NCBI RefSeq assembly: GCF_051020765.1
Contig: NC_134930.1
Span: 8,308,001-8,372,000 of the forward strand
DNA from: Lasioglossum baleicum
Taxonomy: Eukaryota > Arthropoda > Insecta > Hymenoptera > Halictidae
Length of the DNA stretch: 64,000 nt
Direction of reading: 5' to 3'
A program made the translations under genes and the position numbers. Positions within the stretch are counted from its first letter, which is position 1, and each line of letters begins with the position of its first letter. Under the pieces are notes generated by a model, which worked only from the letters and a program-made list of their open reading frames with translations, was not told the DNA's origin and searched no databases. Below are positions 56,361 through 64,000 of this stretch, one piece after another.

Positions 56361-57877
56361 ATTATTTAAGTGAATGTTCATTTAAATAAGTATTTAAATA
56401 AAAAGTTATTTGTATGTTATTTAAATAACTTTTAATAAAAATAATTACTTAATATCTATATTGATCTACATAAATTATTTACGATAATAAAGTTTATTTC
56501 TTATTTATAAATACAATTTCAACTGTTACTCATTCATTATCATTTAACTGCTTATTATTTATTCGACACAACGCGTTGAGTCGGACTCGTGATGAAGATT
56601 CTGAACAGATTCTGATAAAAATGTATGTTAATAAAATTTCCTTGAAACCGAAATAAGATTCTATTTTCTTCTCCTTTATATCCTTATCGATGAAATGACA
56701 TATCAGCTCATGTTGTCTAGGTTTTTTTAGTTATTTCATACCTGTAACTAAAATATTGCTGTAGATTTCCACATATAGTTTATTGAAACTTAAAAAAAAA
56801 TATACCAACATTTTTAACTAATCAGTTGTCAAAGTACAAATTTTTCCATGCTGTATATAACTAAATAATAATACTAATTGCTATTTTGTAGAACTTATAA
56901 AAATAATCAACTACCAAATTGTAATTTACTGAAACATTACACTTCTGAAAGACATTTCACTCGCAATTTCTTCAGTTAATTTACATTCTTGAATTCTGTT
57001 GTTCATGTGTTCATATATGTAGTTATAAAAGGGGATTTCAAAGATTTGCTAAATACAGTGTTCATTATTCGTGTTTCATCACACTCCTTCTTTTATTTGC
57101 ATCCAAGAATATTTCAAATTTTATAGAAATAAAGTATTAATCGCGCTTTAATTAATAAATTTTGTATTAAATAAAGAGCTTTCTTTATTTAGCTTCCTGG
57201 TATCGTATAGCTTTTATATAATGTTCAGGAATATGTTGCAATTTCATACAACGTGTAAGTAATTTCATTACGTTTTTTATGTTATTTTGAGTTGATTTAT
57301 TGCAGTTTATAAATGTTGTTTTATAAAAAGTACAGATCCTTTAATAGCGTTTACAGCCTCGCTCGTACATTTTCATAAGAAATAAACAATTATTTACATT
57401 AAAGAAGCTTCTGACATAATGGGTTAAAACTGGAATGTCAATGTTATTAAAATCAACAAGCATCTATTGTCAGCTGAAGTTCCACGACCCTTAATTTACC
57501 TCACGTTGTTACGAGCAACCCTTCGATTATTAGGTACCATTAAAGCTTCCCAGGCTCGTTCTCGACCAACGAATAACGATATCAGGATCCTTGGGGGTGT
57601 CCCACGAAAGTGGCAATGATCGTAAGCGACGCGATGTCGGATACTAGGTGTACAGAAACCAGGACTGAGTGGTTGTACATAGACCCGAAGTCTCTCATAA
57701 TTGACTTTGCACGACAGTAAATCAATTACTTCCATTTTATAAACTGGGCTAAGCAATCGACAATCTACTTTTGACGAAGTCCTTACTTTGAAGATATATC
57801 ATTTAAATTATAGTCGCCGTATTCTTTTCAGGTCAACGTGATAAAACCACGCAAAAATAGTTTAAAAATTATTTGTT
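56361..57877. other. Strongly AT-rich DNA, no feature recognised
   Basis: TTATTTAAATAACTTTT-type words near 56370-56450 form small hairpins; otherwise nothing. GAGTCGGACTCGTGATGAAG at 56578 relates to the piggyBac-like MITE at 34195. Confidence 0.35.
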
Positions 57878-57900
57878 AACCCTCGCAAGGTAAGGTTTAA
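57878..57900. mobile_element. piggyBac-like end
   Basis: TTAACCCTCGCAAGGTAAGG then TTTAA matches, inverted, the end at 39915-39952. The second end was not found. Confidence 0.45.
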
Positions 57901-57907
57901 TAACATA

Positions 57908-58203
57908 TACAGTGGGTGTACAAAGTATTCGTACACTTTTTAAAAACCAATAACTTTTTTATAATTGTACCAAACGATCTGACTTTTTATAATCAATTAG
58001 AAGCATTGGTTTACGAAATGATGTGCAAAAAAGATTTTCCAAAAATTATAATTTACAAGGTTACATGCAAAAATAAAAAGGCATTTTTTAAAACTTTTTT
58101 ATTTGGGTCCTTAATGAAAATTTAAAATATTTGTTTTGTAGATCTATGTTAGTTATACACATACTGAAAATTTAATCGAAATCGGTTGACGCAGGAAAAA
58201 ACG
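57908..58203 (+). mobile_element. Tc3-like element, 5' end fragment
   Basis: Starts ACAGTGGGTGTACAAAGTAT and runs to AATCGAAATCGGTTGACGCA then GGAAAAAACG. The last 90 bp match the leader of the Tc3-like pseudogene (9600-9690). It is cut off at the junction with a Transib end. Confidence 0.8.
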
Positions 58204-58337
58204 TTAACGATTTTCGCGCAGCACGTCATCAAAGTACAGTCCTTCACGAACATTTAAAAAAAATTCCAATTGGATCGATAAAAAACTGAGTTGTCGGCAG
58301 ATTTATGTCCAAAAAGATCGGTTTCTGGCCCACTGTG
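58202..58337 (+). mobile_element. Transib right end (solo)
   Basis: GTTAACGATTTTCGCGCAGC, ACGTCATCAAAGTACAGTCC and CCAAAAAGATCGGTTTCTGG then CCCACTGTG match the right 140 bp of the Transib relic ending at 47745. The rest of the element is missing. Confidence 0.85.
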
Positions 58338-59570
58338 CGCCGGTTGCAACCGTGTTGAAGTTTCAACAATCTGTTACCCCATTATTCAATACGTCTGCAC
58401 ACTCAGAGCTGCAAATTCAACGGTTTTACAAAGCCGCAAATAAAACTTTGGGAGAGTAAGTATTCAAAAATTGTGCTAATAGAATAAACCATATTTTAAA
58501 AACCGACCTTATCCTATTTTACGAAGGATACGTTGTCCTTTAAGACCAGCGCATGAATCACCGAGAACACGTGCAAATATTAATTCTCTAAATGCAGAGA
58601 TATCGCGACAGCATAGAACAATACCGAGAGAAACAATTCCACGGTAGCAGCGTCCAACTTTGATCAACTGTTAATAGCACTACACGAATGTCTGAACCCA
58701 GACAACTCTAAGTTCCACGACAAAGTGCCAAGATTTCTCAGGAACCTCCATGCAAAGACGATCTACGAAGAACAAAAGGGAGGAGAGATATCTCAGGAAA
58801 CAATTACGAAGGAAGAGGTGGGGGTGGCCACGGACGTTGCTCGGAAAAATTATAATGGAAGAAAGAATAGATATAATAGTGTGGGGAGGAAAGGGGGGAA
58901 AACGAAGGAGAGAAGGCAACGAAGAAAGCAGGAAAAGGGGCAAGGTTGGAAAGGTGGAAGGGAGGAAGGGTGGAAGGGTGGAAAACAGAAGAATGGGGAG
59001 GGCAGAGGGCGGTTTGCGCAGCACCAATTCATCAACCACACGACTCCATACCAGTGGGCAGACCAGCAGACCGCGGCGAGCCATTTCATCGTTCATCCTC
59101 ATCAACAATGCTTGCCAAGAATCAGGCTGGGTGGGGCCCCGGTCCCGGCTCCGGCCCCGGCCTTGGTCGCGGAAACAATTCCGCCTAGGCGTACGATCCC
59201 GCGGAGACGCATTATTTCCGTCGCTAAAAGCAGCCGGTCTTACCCCCGTGGAAAAAAAACGCTGCTCCAAGGCCGACCGGGAATGATCAGCGGCTCCCGA
59301 TTGCAGACAGGGTAATTATTTCCGATGGAACGCCTGGCCAAAGCTACGGAAATGAATCGAGCAACCTCCGATTCCGACGCACCTGCTAATCCAATGAAAA
59401 ATGCAGCTGGCCAACGAGCCTGCCTCATGCTCGATAAAACCGCTCATTCTCTCTTCCCCTCAGAACATGCTCCGTCGTCTGTCCCGCCCCAATCAGTCTG
59501 CGTTCCTTCACGTCCGGAAATTTTGTAGATTGCGAACAGCTTCCACCGGCGGAACCCGATGATGCTGAAG
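58338..59570. other. GC- and purine-rich block, no gene identified
   Basis: At 58850-59000 the plus strand is a strong purine tract (GGAAGGGTGGAAGGGTGG), then GC-rich with CCGGCCCCGG words near 59150. Three frames of 178-196 codons overlap here, on both strands, none starting with a convincing ATG and all of low complexity (Lys/Arg/Gly on plus, Leu/Phe/Pro/Ser on minus), as expected from the biased composition. I do not call a gene. Confidence 0.35.
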
Positions 59571-60003
59571 AGGTTTAGAATGTCTACGTGACTTCAAGAT
59601 TACAGCTATTGCCGGTGTAGTGGTTTCTTCACCTTCAGCCTTGACTGGTCAGCTGCAGAACAGGCCAATTATGCAAATGTCTTTCGTCTCAAGACGGATC
59701 TTCTTTAACAGCTGTGTAAAAACTTTCAAACGTAGACGTCTGGATTGCAGATTCTCTTGTTTTTCGTAGCGGTTCGAAGAATTACGAAAAGCTGTACGTT
59801 TCAAACTTGAACGTTTAAAGTGTTTTATAACTTGAAGTTAGCTAACACGAATTAAGGTCAATAAATCATCAATTATTAACTTCCCGATTTTATAGGGAAG
59901 TTATTGTAATGACCCCGAAAATCGAAAATCGATTTTTTAGCAGATCTTCACGTTTCATGGTCATTGCAGTCATTTTAGACTATTTTCAGCAAAATGTTCG
60001 TAT

Positions 60004-60031
60004 GTGTGTGTGTGTGTGTGTGTGTGTGCGT
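60004..60031. repeat. (TG)n microsatellite
   Basis: TG dinucleotides, about 12 units, then GCG. Confidence 0.9.
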
Positions 60032-60538
60032 ATGGCCGTTTCTATGTAATCAAATTTTTCGTTAACGTTTTCAGAAAAAGTAACAACGCGATCAGGATGA
60101 TGAATGATGCAATCGATGTGCCCCGTCGTAACTTAGAGCTGATTAGATTTTGGTCCATATTGGTCAAGTAGTTTTTTAGTTTTTTTAGTTTTTTTCGGAA
60201 GAAGTTCATTCAACAATGCAATTTATACGAGAGAACGGAAAGTTTCCACCGAAGAAACAAACGTAATTACACAAAAAATTTTTTTTGTACCTTATGGTGA
60301 TGTTTCCGCTTACAATAATCGAAAATTATCTCAATGCAAGAGTGAGTTAATCATCTCTACTCCCGAGAATACATTTTCAAAAAATATCGATGAAAGTACA
60401 AAAAAAAATTTATATTACAATCTTTAAAAAAACAATCAGTTCAAAACGAATTATTAACTCAAATTAAATTGAAAATTAATATAAACTATATGATAATTAT
60501 TAATAACATTGATGTTGAAAACGGATTGGTTAATGGAC

Positions 60539-60539
<1 letters not shown>

Positions 60540-60609
<70 letters not shown>

Positions 60610-60654
60610 ACGCACACGCGCACGCACACGCACGCACACACACACACACACACA
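60540..60654. repeat. Long (CA)n microsatellite with CG variants
   Basis: About 115 bp: some 30 uninterrupted CA units, then a stretch with CACACG and CGCACG variants, then CA again. All frames through it stay open (His-Thr, Thr-Arg), which joins it artificially to the helicase frame that follows. Confidence 0.98.
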
Positions 60655-61051
60655 ATGCGGAATAGTAAAATTTATTACTTTTCAAGAAAATACTAAAATT
60701 CCGCCTATATTGTGGTTAGATTTTCAATTGGCCAGAGTAGGAGTGAAAGTAAGAACTCGTTATCGTGATTATATGAAAAATGCAAATTTTGATCAAAATT
60801 TAACACCAATAATAAAAATATCGAATCAAGTAAATATGTCGAGTGAGGAAAAATATCAAATCACACGTAGTCAATTTCCAGTGGTTCCTGCTGAAGCGAT
60901 TACGATTCATAAAAGTCAGGGACAAACATACGAGAAAGTATGTTTGGATTTTAAAAAATCAGAAAGACGAACTTTACAAATGTTGTATGTAGCACTGACC
61001 AGAGTTTCAAAATTGAGCGCGGTTTATATATTTTGGGACAATTTAAATTAA
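60655..61051 (+). pseudogene. PIF1/Helitron-type helicase, C-terminal fragment
   Basis: About 130 residues end at a stop at 61049-61051. The segment ITRSQFPVVPAEAITIHKSQ then GQTYEKVCLDF holds helicase motif V (AITIHKSQGxT), and LQMLYVALTRVSKLSAVYIF holds motif VI. Spacing fits the C-terminal RecA-like domain of superfamily 1 helicases of the PIF1 family, as found in Helitron RepHel proteins. Walker A and B (motifs I-II) and any Rep domain are absent; the upstream part is replaced by the CA repeat. It is a fragment and cannot be an active helicase. A host PIF1 gene is unlikely in this setting but not excluded. Confidence 0.8.
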
Positions 61052-61443
61052 CAGTATCGAAAAAAATCAAGATCAATACTGCAAACGCAGATAATGAGGA
61101 GTTGTATCGTTTGCGAAAAACTAATTAAGACAATTTATTTTGCAACATTAGTATGCTATAACAAGGAACCAAGCAAGCAACGAGCCTGCGACGTTGGTTT
61201 AATGCGACGCCATATAGCAAACATTTTGATAAGTAGAAAACTAATGAATTTCCCTGAAAACGTATAATCTTCTTAAAACGTACACTTAATAATGATAATA
61301 ATATACTGCAACTAACGAATTGGAAAGTTCTTTGTGTGGCTCGTGGAGAGTCACATACCAAATAAAAAAAAAACATTAATAGCTATAGGTACTACTAGCC
61401 ATGCGTACCACTAACCCTTTCGCAAGAGCAGTCCTATCCGCGA
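61052..61443. other. Non-coding part of the Helitron-like remnant
   Basis: AT-rich sequence between the helicase stop and the 3' hairpin; no second open frame. Confidence 0.35.
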
Positions 61444-61478
61444 GCTCGCGAAGCGAGCGAGCAACAATAACCCTCTAG

Positions 61479-61764
61479 TTTTAAAATAAAATCATATAGA
61501 GTGAAGCAATTCAAGCAATAGAAAAAAGTAAAGATCGAATGATAAACTTGCACGAAGGTTTTGTGGGGGATACAATGCACAGGCGACGATATTTTAAATA
61601 AGGTTAAAAACGCAAAAAAATGCACGAAAATAATGTAAAGGACGGCGAGCGGATAGGTAATACACACACAAGGAGTCGTCAGTCGTGTCCAGTCGTAGCT
61701 AGAAAGCACATCTCGGTTTAATCGTTTCATGCATTTTGATAATCTCATTCTTTTCGCATATCGA
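61479..61764. other. No feature recognised
   Basis: A 104-codon minus-strand frame (61434-61748) overlaps the hairpin and has no recognisable domain. Confidence 0.3.
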
Positions 61765-62020
61765 TCGAGAAAATCGGGTTTAAAGGTCCGCCAGGTTCGC
61801 GTGCTTTAGTATATGCACAAAGTAGAATTGGTTGATCATGGTCAGACGCGTCAGACGATTCCTATGCAATAGCACGTGTATTCGCTGGATTTTCAAACTC
61901 GATTTTCTCGAAAACGAGCTGCCGAACGAAAAAATTTCATTCCGTTTTTTTATTTATTTTTGCATGTTGAATCACGCCTTTCCCGGATGTACTACGATTT
62001 CGCAAACACCCTGTATATGT
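61765..62020 (+). repeat. Dispersed repeat L, copy 2
   Basis: Same order of blocks as at 38040: TTCGCGTGCTTTAGTATATG, GTAGAATTGGTTGATCATGG, CAGACGATTCCTAT, AGCACGTGTATTCGCTGGAT. It ends CACCCTGTATATG, an end typical of Tc/mariner-type MITEs, so L may be such a family. Confidence 0.85.
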
Positions 62021-62799
62021 TAACACTTCCGACCCGAAGAACCGGAAAAATGCTTTCGAAGAGTTTATCTTGTATGATACTATAGATCTTGTTAGGAAAA
62101 TGATAAACGTACTAGTTTCTCAATGGAAGGAGTGTCCGAACAGTAATACAACCCAACCGAATGCTTTATCTAAATTACATGCCCATACTTCTTCTTACAT
62201 GCTGTTTACAAAAACCCTCCCTCGTAAATAACAAAAAAAAACAGCTTCTGTCTGCTGGAAAATATGCCTCCGATAATTACGCAACATACTACGAAGAGAT
62301 TATATCAGGGAGCATGATATGCGTTTCCACGGGCGGAAACGGAAGCGTTTCCGCGCACAAAAGGCGCATAAATTTCCCTGGCCATTTGTCCGGCACAGAT
62401 TGTTGTTTCCGAGAAAGGGGTCGTCGGAGTGAGATCCAGCGGACTTTTTCCCGCAGACATCGCGAGTGACGAATAGTCGGCGCGCGAAGACTACGAAATT
62501 CCACGGTTCTTCTGTTTCTGGCCCGACCTCTCTGCTGGATTTTCTTTTTGCGCTAGCCGAAGACAAACTGTATGCAGGATTTCGCGATCAACACTCGGAC
62601 CTCGGCCGCGCCGGTTCTATCAGCGGAGCCTCTGGCTATTTGATTGAAACGGGTAGCTGGCCGAAATGGCAAGCAGTCAATCTGTTGCGTCCTCGAGTAT
62701 CGCGATTCGCAAGCTGAATTTCGCAGGGTCGTCAATCTTGCTCCGACCACATGCGAGGATATTTAAGGAGCGCTGGCGAAGTGGACGATGATCACGACG
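62021..62799. other. GC-rich in 62290-62790, no gene identified
   Basis: Overlapping frames of 65-102 codons on both strands; none recognisable. Confidence 0.3.
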
Positions 62800-62825
62800 C
62801 ACAGTGGTCCCAAAGGCTAAAAACG
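62800..62825 (+). mobile_element. CACAGTGG end, possibly Transib-type
   Basis: CACAGTGGTCCCAAAGG resembles the ends of the Transib family F elements. No partner end was found before the window closes, and the hAT-like element follows closely, so this is uncertain. Confidence 0.35.
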
Positions 62826-62909
62826 TGGCCAAAACCTTGAAAATTAACTTAAAACTTAAAAATTAACTTTCAGGTAGCTATACCTACCTACAACATATTT
62901 GTTTTAATT

Positions 62910-63525
62910 CAGAGCTCGGCAAGAAGTGCTGTTTTCAGCCAGTTTTCGAGGGCTACGCCCCTCTTTTCCGGTCGTGCTTTTTTCTTGAACTAGCTCAGGC
63001 TCGTACCGTATGAATTGCGCGTGGCGCATCAGGGCGACATCCGTATCAATAGGTTCCCGCATTTCCGTCGAGTACTATTGTCAATGCTTCTTCTTTTAGT
63101 GGTATGTATCCCTTGTAGGCCTATTCCACTATGCCGCATAATAATTTCGGAAAATATACATAGAATATTGATTTGAAAAATATATTAGTAACAATAATAT
63201 GTTACACTTAATCCGTAGACACGGTTTTCCGTTTCGCGGACGGAAACAAAACCCCCAAAAAATAATAAAATGTTCATTTTAGAGAAAAGCAACAGTGTTA
63301 TTTCACCGACTACAGTGGAATAAGCCTACAGGAGAGACCACTGACAAAAAAACGCATTGACAATTGTACCTCGACGGTAATGTGGAAACTTATTGATACT
63401 GGTGTCGCCCTAATGCTTGAGCTGGCTCGAGAACTATGGCAGTTAACGGGAGCGAGACGCACTGACAGAAAAAGAGGCGTAACCCTCGAAAACCGGCTGA
63501 AGTGTGCAGCTCTTGCCGACCTCTG
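62910..63525. mobile_element. hAT-like inverted-repeat element
   Basis: The ends are CAGAGCTCGGCAAGAAGTGC and, inverted, CAGAGGTCGGCAAGAGCTGC; pairing continues with TTCAGCC, GGTTTTCGAGGG and ACGCC for about 60 bp. CAGAGGTCGGCAA is a common hAT terminus. The flanking 8-mers (TTTTAATT and ATCTAAGC) do not match, so no target duplication supports it. No transposase. Confidence 0.75.
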
Positions 63526-64000
63526 ATCTAAGCAATAGCACGGTCCCAAAGATCTTTGCAATTTTAGCGATTGCTAAATAGAATCTCTAATCCGGTCGTT
63601 CGGCCAGAGGTGGTAGGTTTAGTTATGAAATTCAACAATTTTCATTTCCAACATCTTTACGTATTGTTTGAAAGAACAAAGATATTCCAGGCGAACAGAA
63701 TTCGCGGGACATACTTCGCAACGTAAATTCGTGAGAAGATCTACAGAGAAGCCATTCGCAAAATGGTCGGAACGACCCCGAGAGCTCCGACTTGGTTCGG
63801 AACGGTGAGGTTTTGGAGCTCGTTAAAAAATTAGTCTCTCCCGGTTTTTTTCCAGGCGAAACAATGCCGACCAAGCTGGTCGGGTTAAACGAACGAATGA
63901 AGAGGGTCGATGAAAAGTCGGTCTGGAACCGCGTCTAATTTCGGTACAATGGCTTGGCCCCAGCTTTTCCTGTATTGTCACGAGTAGGCTAGGACGGCGA
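63526..64000. other. No feature recognised
   Basis: Balanced DNA; an 80-codon minus-strand frame (63632-63874) is not recognisable. The window ends here. Confidence 0.3.

Larger units (their letters stand above)
59873..61478 (+). mobile_element. Candidate Helitron-like element remnant
   Basis: It holds a helicase C-terminus (60655-61051). At the right, the hairpin GCTCGCGAAGCGAGC (61444-61458) is followed 16 bases later by CTAG and T (61475-61479), the form of Helitron 3' ends. At the left, TTCCCGATTTTATAGGGAA (about 59880-59898) is a hairpin near a possible start. No Rep endonuclease domain is present. The boundaries are inferred. Confidence 0.5.

Noticed and set aside
58725..59315. A 196-codon gene on either strand.
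   Set aside because: Three overlapping long frames in biased sequence, no ATG start, low-complexity products. Better explained by composition.
60509..60654. A long His-Thr / Thr-Arg protein fused to a helicase.
   Set aside because: The peptide is the translation of the CA microsatellite, which is open in every frame; the helicase part starts only after it.
62902..63533. 8-bp target duplication for the hAT-like element.
   Set aside because: The flanking 8-mers TTTTAATT and ATCTAAGC do not match, so no duplication is claimed.

Overview
The window looks like a non-coding, transposon-dense stretch of an insect nuclear genome. A hymenopteran, possibly an ant, is the best guess, but this rests only on the repeat content: mariner, Tc3-like, Transib and DUF4817-type transposase relics, with AT-rich DNA broken by GC-rich islands. 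There are no operons, no long open frames and no recognisable rRNA or tRNA. I could not identify a single host protein-coding gene. One possible terminal exon (about 19.0-19.26 kb, minus strand) and a few unexplained open frames are listed with low confidence. 

Layout. 0-10.9 kb: an outward-facing DUF4817-type transposase relic (1-1070); a palindromic TACAGTAAA element (2541-3250); dispersed repeats; an internally deleted mariner (8446-9398); a decayed Tc3-like transposase (9878-10873). 11-17.6 kb: a TAGACTGCGG MITE, a large inverted repeat (13.6-15.0 kb) and otherwise plain DNA. 17.6-22.6 kb: an unoccupied copy of the repeat that the first mariner hit, a GC-rich island with the candidate exon, a 0.84 kb palindrome, and a 705 bp TTGTCCG inverted-repeat element flanked by TA inside a dispersed repeat whose empty version is at 2.16 kb. 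22.7-33 kb: a 450 bp palindrome, further MITEs and an unidentified open frame at 28.4 kb. 33-45 kb: tandem repeats, piggyBac-like TTAA MITEs, a second outward-facing DUF4817 relic and GC-rich islands at 36.7 and 43.6 kb. 45-51 kb: the twin of the first mariner (45135-46087), a Transib relic with a RAG1-related transposase fragment and CACAGTG ends (46671-47745), and a Transib-type MITE nested in another MITE with a perfect 5-bp duplication (50002-50508). 51-64 kb: a mariner-type MITE, Tc3 ends, a purine-rich block, a helicase C-terminus of probable Helitron origin next to a long CA repeat, and a hAT-like inverted-repeat element. 

Nothing here works as a gene pathway. The elements share the DNA transposon lifestyle and are nearly all dead or non-autonomous. 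The most informative content is the insertion history: paired empty and filled sites, twin deletion derivatives, nested insertions with target duplications, and repeated outward-facing rearrangements. Coordinates of repeats were read by eye and may be off by several bases.
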